DNA from: Lentisphaeria bacterium UBA4640 | GTDB taxonomy: Bacteria; Verrucomicrobiota; Lentisphaeria; Victivallales; UBA1829 | Length of the DNA: 11,995 nt | Direction: 5' to 3' | Assembly (NCBI GenBank): GCA_002405835.1 | Contig: DHMO01000002.1 | Span: 76,219-88,213 of the forward strand | Shown here: in pieces, positions 1-5,986 of the stretch | How the letters are laid out: every line of letters begins with the position of its first letter | Numbering within the stretch: the stretch's first letter is position 1 | Notes under the pieces: generated by a model | Seen by the model: only the letters and a program-made list of their open reading frames with translations | Told to the model about the DNA's origin: nothing | Database searches by the model: none | Made by a program: the position numbers and the translations under genes

Positions 1-858
1 ATGAACATCCCCGTTTTCCACGACGACCAGCACGGAACCGCGATCATCTCTCTTGCCGGAATCCTGAATGCGCTCAAGCTCGTCGGCAAGAAGATTGAAA
101 ACTGCAAATTCGTCATGAACGGCGCCGGCGCGGCCGGCATCGCATGCGCGGAATACTATGTTTCCGCCGGAGCCAGACGCGAGAACTTCACACTCTGTGA
201 CTCCAAAGGCACGATTCACAGCGGACGCACCGATCTGAACGATCAGAAGAAGCGTTTCGCGCGTCCGATGACTGAACGCACGCTTGCGGAAGCGATCAAG
301 GGGGCGGACGTCTTCATGGGCGTTTCCGTCGGCGGCGCGCTGACCAAAGAGATGGTGGCGTCGATGGCTCCGGGCGCGGTGGTTTTCGCAATGGCGAACC
401 CCGTTCCGGAAATCAATCCGCAGGATGCGAAGGACGCAGGAGCGGCAGTTGTCGGAACCGGACGCACGGACTTCCCGAACCAGGTGAACAACGTTCTCGG
501 ATTCCCCGGCATCTTCCGCGGTGCGCTTGACGTCCGCGCAACGGATATCAACGAAGCAATGAAGCTCGCCGCGTCGAAAGCTCTTGCGGAAATCGCGTCG
601 GAACCGATTCCGGCGGATGTTCTCGCCCAGCTGAAGGAAGCCTATCCGCAGGATGCGGCGAACGGCGTGTTCGACGGCGAGAATCCGCTGAAGGAAACTT
701 ACGTCATTCCGAAACCGTTCGACACCCGCGTGGTCCCGCGTGTCGCCGCCCGCGTCGCCGAAGCCGCCATGAAGAGCGGAGTCGCCAGAGTCATGATCGA
801 CGATTTCGATGCTTACGAAAAATCTGTTGCGGAACGCATCCGCAAAGCCAACGCATAA
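1..858 (+). CDS. Malic enzyme, short form (C-terminal part; 5' end outside window)
   Basis: NAD(P)-dependent malic enzyme, which oxidatively decarboxylates malate to pyruvate in the cytoplasm. The 285 visible residues start inside the conserved IPVFHDDQHGTA segment (residues 3-14). Next come a Rossmann dinucleotide loop GAGAAGIA (41-48), the NPVPEI stretch (133-138) and the GTGRTDFPNQVNNVLGFPGIFRGALD block (152-177), all typical of the NAD-binding half of bacterial malic enzymes. The N-terminal substrate-binding half, with its catalytic Tyr and Lys, must lie upstream, so the ATG at base 1 is almost certainly an internal Met codon. The protein stops after about 110 residues beyond FRGALD and has no C-terminal phosphotransacetylase-like domain, so it is the short type rather than the long MaeB type. 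Cofactor preference (NAD or NADP) cannot be read safely. panC follows within a few bases, so the two are probably cotranscribed. Confidence 0.93.
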   Translation: MNIPVFHDDQHGTAIISLAGILNALKLVGKKIENCKFVMNGAGAAGIACAEYYVSAGARRENFTLCDSKGTIHSGRTDLNDQKKRFARPMTERTLAEAIKGADVFMGVSVGGALTKEMVASMAPGAVVFAMANPVPEINPQDAKDAGAAVVGTGRTDFPNQVNNVLGFPGIFRGALDVRATDINEAMKLAASKALAEIASEPIPADVLAQLKEAYPQDAANGVFDGENPLKETYVIPKPFDTRVVPRVAARVAEAAMKSGVARVMIDDFDAYEKSVAERIRKANA

Positions 859-876
859 GAAAGAGTGAAAGCTGAA

Positions 877-1722
877 ATGAAAATCATCCGCACGATCCGT
901 GAAATGCAGGAATGGTCCGACGCGAAACGCCGCGCCGGCGCCACCCTTGCCGTCATTCCGACCATGGGATTCCTGCACGAGGGACACCTCTCGCTGATCG
1001 ACACCGCCCGCAAAAACGGCGCCGACACCGTCATCGTCACCATCTTCGTCAATCCGACCCAGTTCGGGCCGAACGAGGATTTCGACAAGTATCCCCGCGA
1101 CTTCGAGCACGACACAAAGCTGCTCGAAAGCAAGAGCGTCGACGCCGTTTTCGCGCCGACCGCTGATGAGATGTACCCGAAGGACTCGTCCACCTGGGTT
1201 ATCGAAGAGAAGCTTTCGAAGGGGCTCTGCGCAAAGACGCGTCCGATTCACTTCCGCGGCGTGACGACCGTTGTTTCGAAACTGTTTCTCGCCACTCTGC
1301 CGCACATTGCGGTGTTCGGTCAGAAGGACGGTCAGCAGGCGCGGATTATCAAGCGCATGGTGCGCGACCTGAACTTCCCGATCCGCATTGTGATTTCCCC
1401 GATCATCCGCGAAGCCGACGGTCTCGCCCGCAGCTCGCGTAACAAATACCTCTCGGAGGAGGAGCACCGGAATGCGCTGTCTCTTTCGCGCGGACTTGCG
1501 AAGCTGAAAGCGGAGATCGAGTCCGGAAGAACCGACCTTGCCGCGATGCTTGCGGAACTGCGCGCTTCGATCGAAGCCGCCTCCGGAGTCGTGGATTACA
1601 TCGAAGCTGTGGATTCGGAAACGCTGGAACCGATTACGGAAATCGGCGGTTCGATGATGTTCCCGCTCGCGGTTTATTTCGGTAAAACGCGCCTCATTGA
1701 CAACATTCTTGTGGAGAAATGA
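877..1722 (+). CDS. panC: Pantothenate synthetase (pantoate--beta-alanine ligase)
   Basis: PanC condenses pantoate and beta-alanine, with ATP, to pantothenate, the precursor of coenzyme A. The 281-residue length is normal for the family. Visible motifs are PTMGFLHEGH (residues 28-37, the HIGH-type nucleotide site), FVNPTQFGPNEDFDKYPR (57-74), RPIHFRGVTTVVSKLF (122-137), VFGQKDGQQ (146-154) and DGLARSSRNKYLS (181-193, KMSKS-like loop). Two positions differ mildly from the usual forms: RPGHFRG is RPIHFRG and FGEKDYQQ is FGQKDGQQ. The ATG at 877 is chosen because it gives the typical N-terminus (MKIIRTIREMQ). A GTG at 865 would add only four residues. The gene lies 18 bp after the malic enzyme stop. 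panB and panD are not in the window. Confidence 0.96.
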   Translation: MKIIRTIREMQEWSDAKRRAGATLAVIPTMGFLHEGHLSLIDTARKNGADTVIVTIFVNPTQFGPNEDFDKYPRDFEHDTKLLESKSVDAVFAPTADEMYPKDSSTWVIEEKLSKGLCAKTRPIHFRGVTTVVSKLFLATLPHIAVFGQKDGQQARIIKRMVRDLNFPIRIVISPIIREADGLARSSRNKYLSEEEHRNALSLSRGLAKLKAEIESGRTDLAAMLAELRASIEAASGVVDYIEAVDSETLEPITEIGGSMMFPLAVYFGKTRLIDNILVEK

Positions 1723-1732
1723 AAAAATCCAT

Positions 1733-1761
1733 TTGCAACCGCGCAAAAGTGGATGTACATT
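1733..1761 (+). promoter_or_regulatory. Predicted sigma70-type promoter for the lipoprotein gene
   Basis: A TTGCAA box (1733-1738) and a TACATT box (1756-1761) are separated by exactly 17 bp. They lie just after the panC stop codon and 35 bp before the ATG at 1797. The spacing and hexamers match the two other promoters proposed here, upstream of kdsB and at the CRISPR array. This favours independent transcription of the lipoprotein and its start at 1797. Prediction only. Confidence 0.5.
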
Positions 1762-1796
1762 TCCGAAAGAAACAGAACCAAACGAAAGGCAGTAAA

Positions 1797-2186
1797 ATGG
1801 CAAAGAAATTCTTCATGGCCGCAATGGCCGCTGTGCTCGCTGTGACCTTCACTGCGTGCTCCTCGATTTCAACCGGAACCACCGTTCACGGAATGAAACT
1901 TTCCGACTCTGACGTCACCACGGTCCCCGTGCACGTCAACGGTGAAATCTGGGGCGTTTACCTCTTCGGCATTCTCCCGCTGATGACCGGAAGCTCCGCC
2001 GCTCCGGGCTCCATGACTCTGTTCAAGGACACGGTTCGCGTCGACAATGCCGTCAGCATGCTGACGAAGCGTGCGAAAGACATGGAGGCCAACCGCGTCA
2101 ACGATCTCACCTCCTTCAAGACGAGCACCTGGCTGCTTCTCTTCTCCGTGAAAGAAGTTCAGGTTTCCGGAAATGCTCTGAAGTAA
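1797..2186 (+). CDS. Small lipoprotein of unknown function
   Basis: The product is a 129-residue protein that I do not recognise. Residues 1-20 form a classical lipoprotein signal: a short KK-containing N-region, a hydrophobic Ala/Met/Val core, then FTA-C with Cys21 as the lipidation site. Lgt, encoded just downstream in the window, would modify this cysteine. The mature part is about 109 residues, with a hydrophobic VNGEIWGVYLFGILPL stretch (about residues 46-61) and a C-terminal segment ending in VKEVQVSGNA. The latter suggests a compact beta-rich outer-envelope protein, which is inference. The ATG at 1797 is preferred over an in-frame ATG at 1719 that overlaps the panC stop: 1797 gives the signal peptide at the true N-terminus, has AAAGG 7 bp upstream, and lies downstream of the predicted promoter. 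A strong terminator closes the gene, so it is probably a monocistronic unit. Confidence 0.8.
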   Translation: MAKKFFMAAMAAVLAVTFTACSSISTGTTVHGMKLSDSDVTTVPVHVNGEIWGVYLFGILPLMTGSSAAPGSMTLFKDTVRVDNAVSMLTKRAKDMEANRVNDLTSFKTSTWLLLFSVKEVQVSGNALK

Positions 2187-2207
2187 GCTGAAACGGACAC
2201 ACGTTCG

Positions 2208-2247
2208 CGCCGCTCTTCCGCCTTCGCAACGGAAGAGCGGCGTTTTT
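2208..2247 (+). terminator. Intrinsic terminator after the lipoprotein gene
   Basis: A perfect 13-bp GC-rich stem (2208-2220 paired with 2230-2242, arm CGCCGCTCTTCCG) has a 9-nt loop and is followed directly by TTTTT (2243-2247). It lies 21 bp after the lipoprotein stop on the plus strand. Confidence 0.92.
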
Positions 2248-2295
2248 GATTTTAAATTCCGGACGGCGCGTCTTCGTGAGAAAAAATTGCCAGGC

Positions 2296-2336
2296 AAAAA
2301 AAGACCGGCTGCACCAAATTGATGCAGCCGGTCTTT
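2296..2336 (-). terminator. Intrinsic terminator of dedA
   Basis: A perfect 14-bp stem (2300-2313 paired with 2323-2336, arm AAAGACCGGCTGCA) has a 9-nt loop. On the minus strand the hairpin runs into seven T residues (complement of 2296-2302). It lies about 30 bp beyond the dedA stop and faces the plus-strand terminator at 2208-2247, so the convergent transcripts are insulated from each other. Confidence 0.9.
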
Positions 2337-2365
2337 GTGTTCGGGCGGCGTCAGCCGCGCCGCGG

Positions 2366-3031
2366 TTACGCTTTTTTCATGACCTTGTGGTGAACCAGCA
2401 GATATGCGGCGGCGAATACCGCGAGTCCAAGCAGAAGCCAGCCGTAGTTTTTGGAGATGATTTCCTTGCCTTTTTCGATCATTTCAAGGTAGCTCATGTC
2501 CGCTGTAAGATGTCCGAAATATCCTCCGATTGCGGTGAGGATGATGATCCAGATTCCCGCGCCGAGGGTGGTGTAGACGGTGAAACTTTTGAGCGGCATG
2601 CGGGCGAGTCCGGCGGGGATCGAAATCAGCTGACGAATCGCGGGGAGCAGACGGCAGACAAAGGTTGCAAGCTCGCCGTATTTGCGGAAAATCTCCTCCG
2701 CCCGGTCGAGTGTCGGCTCCTTCAAAAAGAAATATTTGCCGTATTTATGCAGGAATGCCCGTCCGAGTTTCAGCGCAAGATAGTAGTTGATGTATGCTCC
2801 CGCGATGGATCCGAGACAGCCGACGATGACCGCGATGATGCAGTCGATCCACGGATTCCCCGTGGTCAGCTGTCCTTTGAATGCGAGGAAGCCGGCGGGG
2901 ATCATCACCACTTCGCTGGGGAAGGGGATGAACGAGCTTTCAATCGTCATGAAGATGAAAATCAGCAGAAAACCCCATACGGGGGCGTACTGGGCGATGG
3001 CGTCAAGATGCGCCGCAATCTGTTCGGTCAT
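2366..3031 (-). CDS. DedA-family inner-membrane protein
   Basis: A 221-residue polytopic membrane protein of the DedA (SNARE-associated/VTT) family. Members take part in envelope homeostasis, and some recycle undecaprenyl phosphate across the inner membrane. Family marks are the acidic residue and proline motif ESSFIPFPSE (31-40) and the arginine motif RLLPAIRQ (127-134) within the re-entrant segment. Hydrophobic segments lie at about 17-35, 62-88, 150-172 and 195-213. The start at 3031 is chosen because the protein then begins with a typical DedA N-terminus (MTEQIAAHLD) after a minus-strand GGAAAG Shine-Dalgarno. The open frame continues upstream to 4036, but that stretch is antisense to lgt. 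The gene is divergent from lgt. Exact substrate is unknown from sequence. Confidence 0.92.
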   Translation of the reverse strand: MTEQIAAHLDAIAQYAPVWGFLLIFIFMTIESSFIPFPSEVVMIPAGFLAFKGQLTTGNPWIDCIIAVIVGCLGSIAGAYINYYLALKLGRAFLHKYGKYFFLKEPTLDRAEEIFRKYGELATFVCRLLPAIRQLISIPAGLARMPLKSFTVYTTLGAGIWIIILTAIGGYFGHLTADMSYLEMIEKGKEIISKNYGWLLLGLAVFAAAYLLVHHKVMKKA

Positions 3032-3070
3032 AAAAAAACTTTCCTTTCCCTTTTGCGTTTTTGAATTGTT

Positions 3071-3087
3071 GGTGTAAAGTATACACC
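3071..3087. promoter_or_regulatory. Inverted repeat over a -10-like box in the dedA/lgt divergent region
   Basis: GGTGTA (3071-3076) and TACACC (3082-3087) form a perfect 6-bp inverted repeat around AAGTA. On the minus strand the same bases contain TATACT (complement of 3078-3083), a good -10 box 47 bp upstream of the dedA ATG, though no convincing -35 sits at 17 bp. On the plus strand TTGCGT (3053-3058) and TAAAGT (3075-3080), 16 bp apart, could serve lgt. The dyad could be an operator for one or both genes. This is a prediction, and the repeat is short. Confidence 0.35.
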
Positions 3088-3142
3088 GGAAACACGAAAA
3101 ATCCATTGACATGACAAAAAAATCACGAAAGAAACGGAAACT

Positions 3143-3973
3143 ATGCACGAAATCGCTTTTACCATCGGGAAACTCTCGATTCACTGGTACGGAGTCTTCG
3201 TCGCGCTGGCATTCGTCACCGCAATGACAACTCTTCTGATCGAACGCAAACGCGCGGGGCTTACCTCCGACAATGTTTTTGACCTCGCGCTGATCGCCAT
3301 CTTCGGCGGCGTCTCCGGGGCGCGTCTCTTCTATGTCGTCCAGTTCCATGACCAGTTCCGCGACAATCTCCTTGACGTTATCCGCATCGACAAGGGCGGA
3401 CTCGTCTTCTACGGCGGTTTCATTGTCGCCCTGGTGGTTGTCATGCTTTACTGCAAGTGGAAAAAACTGCAGACGCTGAAGGTCCTCGACATCTATGCTC
3501 CGGCGGTTGCGTTCGGACACGTCTTCGGGCGGATCGGCTGTTTCATGCAGGGCTGCTGCTTCGGGAAACCGCTTGCGGCGGATTCGGTTTTCCCATCGGT
3601 TGTCTTCCCTGCCGGTTCGGCTCCGGCGGTATTCTATCCCGCGAATCCGCGCGACCTCTATTCCGCCGTCAGGACAGCGTCTGAATCCATGCCGCTGATC
3701 CCGGTTCAGCTTTACGAATCGTTCTGCAATCTGCTGATCGGAATTCTGCTGATGTTTCTGCTGCGCAAGGTGAAGCGTCCGGGCGGCGTGGCGGCGATCT
3801 ATCTTGCGGCATATGCGGTCATGCGTTTCACCATGGAGCTGATGCGCGGGGATCATACGGATCATATCGGCGTGTTCACCCCTTCGCAGACGGTTGCGGT
3901 TTTTCTGATGATTCCCGCCTCGGCGGTTCTCTTCTGGTACGCGGGAAGGAGATACAGAAATGCCGCGGAATAA
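3143..3973 (+). CDS. lgt: Prolipoprotein diacylglyceryl transferase
   Basis: Lgt transfers a diacylglyceryl group from phosphatidylglycerol to the lipobox cysteine of prolipoproteins, the first step of lipoprotein maturation, in the inner membrane. The 276-residue protein has the N-terminal IHWYGVFVALAF segment (13-24), GGLVFYGGFI (85-94), the signature GHVFGRIGCFMQGCCFG (125-141) containing the conserved Arg130, PVQLYES (187-193) and the late RFTMELMRGD motif (228-237). Several hydrophobic segments fit the seven-TM fold. Two extra cysteines in GRIGCFMQGCC replace the GRIGNF-type sequence of E. coli; such a variant occurs in other phyla. It appears to be the first gene of a four-gene operon and overlaps the next gene by 14 bp. 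The start is supported by the family-typical N-terminus, with a weak GGA upstream. Confidence 0.95.
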   Translation: MHEIAFTIGKLSIHWYGVFVALAFVTAMTTLLIERKRAGLTSDNVFDLALIAIFGGVSGARLFYVVQFHDQFRDNLLDVIRIDKGGLVFYGGFIVALVVVMLYCKWKKLQTLKVLDIYAPAVAFGHVFGRIGCFMQGCCFGKPLAADSVFPSVVFPAGSAPAVFYPANPRDLYSAVRTASESMPLIPVQLYESFCNLLIGILLMFLLRKVKRPGGVAAIYLAAYAVMRFTMELMRGDHTDHIGVFTPSQTVAVFLMIPASAVLFWYAGRRYRNAAE

Positions 3974-4913
3974 AGAACGGATCACGTTTACGGTCGAACC
4001 CGGTTTTGCAAACATCCGTATCGACCAGTGTGTCACAAAGCATGCGGAGGGCGAATACTCCCGCGTCCAAATTCAGAAACTCATCGACGCCGGCAAGCTG
4101 ACTCTGAACGGCAAAGTCTGCACCGCCAAGCGCACGACGGTTGCGGAGGGGGATGAAATCTCCTTTGAGCCGCCTTCCGATTCCCCGATGGAGCATGTGG
4201 AGGCGGAGGAAATCCCGCTGGATATTCTGTATGAAGACGATGCTCTTCTGGTCATCAACAAGCCTGCCGGGATGGTTGTTCACCCCGCGGCAGGGAACTA
4301 CACGGGAACGGTGGTCAACGCTCTGCTCGGACGCGACCGCGATCTGGTTTCCGAATTTGATGAAGAGGACGACCCGATGCGTCCCGGCATTGTGCACCGT
4401 CTGGACAAGGATACATCCGGCTGTCTCGTCATTGCGAAAAACGGCGTGGCGATGCACAAGCTCAGCCGTATGTTTGCCGACCGCGAGGTTTCGAAAACCT
4501 ACGCGGCAATCGTCGCGCCGTGTCCGAAAGTGATTGCCGCGGAAATCCGCACACAGATCGGGCGTCATCCGGTCAACCGCAAGAAAATGGCGGTGGTGCG
4601 CAGCGGAGGCAAAGACGCGTACACGCGTTTCACCACGCTCAAGCGCGGAAAAATCGGGAATGTCACCGCCGCTCTGCTTCAGGTGCGGATCATGACGGGA
4701 CGAACACACCAGATCCGTGTTCACATGTCGTATTTCGGCTCACCGGTGATCGGCGACGGCACATACGGCGGAAACGGGCGCATTCCCGCGCCGCGGCAGA
4801 TGCTTCACGCATGGAAAATAACCTTCCCGCATCCGTTTACGAAAGAGGAGCTCTCCTTCGAGGCTCCGTTCCCCGCGGATTTTCAGGAATATGTCGATAA
4901 AATTCAGGAATAA
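3960..4913 (+). CDS. rluD: RluA/RluD-family 23S rRNA pseudouridine synthase with S4 domain
   Basis: This enzyme isomerises specific uridines in rRNA to pseudouridine. The 317-residue protein has an N-terminal S4 RNA-binding domain (about 17-75, including RIDQCV, SRVQIQKLIDAGKLTLNGK and EGDEI). The catalytic domain (about 88-310) carries YEDDALLVINKPAGMVVHP (91-109) and the catalytic HRLDKDTSG (146-154, Asp149 the nucleophile). The GRTHQIRVHMSYFGSPVIGD block is at 247-266. Domain order and length match RluD/RluC rather than the shorter RluA. RluD is the likelier name, but the target uridines cannot be read from sequence. The ATG lies 14 bp inside lgt and has a strong AAGGAG (3946-3951) with an 8-bp spacer, which points to translational coupling. 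Confidence 0.88.
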   Translation: MPRNKERITFTVEPGFANIRIDQCVTKHAEGEYSRVQIQKLIDAGKLTLNGKVCTAKRTTVAEGDEISFEPPSDSPMEHVEAEEIPLDILYEDDALLVINKPAGMVVHPAAGNYTGTVVNALLGRDRDLVSEFDEEDDPMRPGIVHRLDKDTSGCLVIAKNGVAMHKLSRMFADREVSKTYAAIVAPCPKVIAAEIRTQIGRHPVNRKKMAVVRSGGKDAYTRFTTLKRGKIGNVTAALLQVRIMTGRTHQIRVHMSYFGSPVIGDGTYGGNGRIPAPRQMLHAWKITFPHPFTKEELSFEAPFPADFQEYVDKIQE

Positions 4914-4924
4914 GAGAGGCTGAT

Positions 4925-5986
4925 ATGGCAGTCAATGCAATCGCAATAGACGGTCCCGCCGCATCGGGCAAAAGCTCGGCGGCGCAGATGCTCGCGGAGG
5001 CGATCCCGGGCGCAATTCACATCAACACCGGTTCCATGTACCGCGCGGCGGCATGGAAGGCGCTCCGACTCGGGATTGATCCGAAGAATCCCGACCCCGC
5101 AAAACTTGACGACATGCTTGCAAACACCTCAATGCGCTTTATTCCGGGCGCAGACGGACTTGAACTCGAAGTTGACGGCTCCGTTCCCGGCGATGTGCTC
5201 CGCACTCCCGAAATCTCCGCGGGCGCCTCGGCAATCGCGGCGGTTCCGGCGGTTCGTGCAAAACTCGTCGAATGGCAGCGCAAAATGGCGGACGGCGCGC
5301 TCGTCGTCATGGAGGGACGCGACATAGGAACCGTGGTCTTCCCCGATGCGAAATACAAGTTTTTCCTGACCGCTTCCCCTGAAGCCCGCGCGAAGCGCCG
5401 TCTGCTTCAGGATGGCGGCACGCCCTCGGAAGAGGAAATCGCAAAGGTCGCCGCCGAAATCGCCGCGCGCGACAAAGCCGACTCGACCCGCGCAGTCGGT
5501 CCGCTCCGTCAGGCGGAGGACGCCGTTCTGCTCGACAACAGCGGAATGAACCTGCAGGAAACCATTGATTTCATGCTCCGCAAAATAAAAAACAAAGTCG
5601 TTCTTTCCTACCGCGTCCCATATGCGGACACCGACCAGATGGGCGTTGTCTATTATGCAAATTATTTTGAATACTTTGAGCGGTTCCGCAACGAACTTCT
5701 CCGCGAGACGGGTCACACCTATCTTGAGCTCGAAAAAGAGGGCATCGCAATGCCGGTGATCGAAGCGAACTGCCGTTACAAGGCGTCCGCGCGCTACGAT
5801 GATGTTCTTGACATCACCGGATGTTTCGCGGAGGCTTCCGGCGTGCGCGTGAAAATCGTCTGTCAGATCTTCTGCCGCGGAAAACTTCTCGTGGAGGGCT
5901 TCACCGTTCACGCGTGTGTGGATATGAAGACGGGTCGCCCGGCGCGTCCGCCGCGTTTCATCAAGGAACTTGTGGAGGCTCAATGA
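4925..5986 (+). CDS. cmk: Fusion protein: cytidylate kinase + YbgC/FadM-type hotdog thioesterase
   Basis: One uninterrupted 353-codon frame holds two complete enzymes. Residues 1 to about 222 are cytidylate kinase, which phosphorylates CMP/dCMP. It has the P-loop GPAASGKS (10-17), NTGSMYRA (34-41), EGRDIGTVVFP (130-140) and the lid RDKADSTR (182-189), close to the normal length of a free-standing Cmk. Residues from about 224 to 353 are a 4HBT-type hotdog acyl-CoA thioesterase: YADTDQMGVVYYANYFEYFERFRNELL (233-259) matches the YbgC/4-hydroxybenzoyl-CoA thioesterase active-site helix, with Asp237 as the expected catalytic residue. The linker (KIKNK, 220-224) is short and A-rich. Cmk normally occurs alone or with other partners, and I know of no common link with a thioesterase. 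The gene follows the pseudouridine synthase by 11 bp (AGAGG before ATG) and overlaps the next gene by ATGA. Confidence 0.9.
   Translation: MAVNAIAIDGPAASGKSSAAQMLAEAIPGAIHINTGSMYRAAAWKALRLGIDPKNPDPAKLDDMLANTSMRFIPGADGLELEVDGSVPGDVLRTPEISAGASAIAAVPAVRAKLVEWQRKMADGALVVMEGRDIGTVVFPDAKYKFFLTASPEARAKRRLLQDGGTPSEEEIAKVAAEIAARDKADSTRAVGPLRQAEDAVLLDNSGMNLQETIDFMLRKIKNKVVLSYRVPYADTDQMGVVYYANYFEYFERFRNELLRETGHTYLELEKEGIAMPVIEANCRYKASARYDDVLDITGCFAEASGVRVKIVCQIFCRGKLLVEGFTVHACVDMKTGRPARPPRFIKELVEAQ

Noticed and set aside
1..3. ATG at base 1 as the true start of the malic enzyme
   Set aside because: The IPVFHDDQHGTA motif lies in the middle of malic enzymes, so the substrate-binding half must be upstream of the window. 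A genuinely truncated gene is possible but not supported.
865..876. GTG start for panC at 865
   Set aside because: It adds four residues without family support; the ATG at 877 matches usual PanC N-termini. It cannot be fully excluded.
1719..1796. Lipoprotein start at 1719 overlapping the panC stop
   Set aside because: It would put 26 polar residues before the signal peptide, and the predicted promoter lies downstream of that ATG.
3106..3111. Perfect TTGACA box before lgt
   Set aside because: No -10-like hexamer occurs at 16-18 bp, and the start site would lie on the lgt start codon.
3032..4036. Upstream extension of the dedA frame to 556 residues on the minus strand
   Set aside because: The added part is antisense to lgt and the start of rluD, rich in Arg/Asp/Glu as expected for a shadow frame. 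The DedA N-terminus and its Shine-Dalgarno are at 3031.
4925..5986. The Cmk-thioesterase fusion as a plain sequencing artefact
   Set aside because: The frame is open throughout. If one base were removed from the AAAA run, the thioesterase would have an in-frame TGA just upstream and no good start codon, so a real fusion is the simpler reading.
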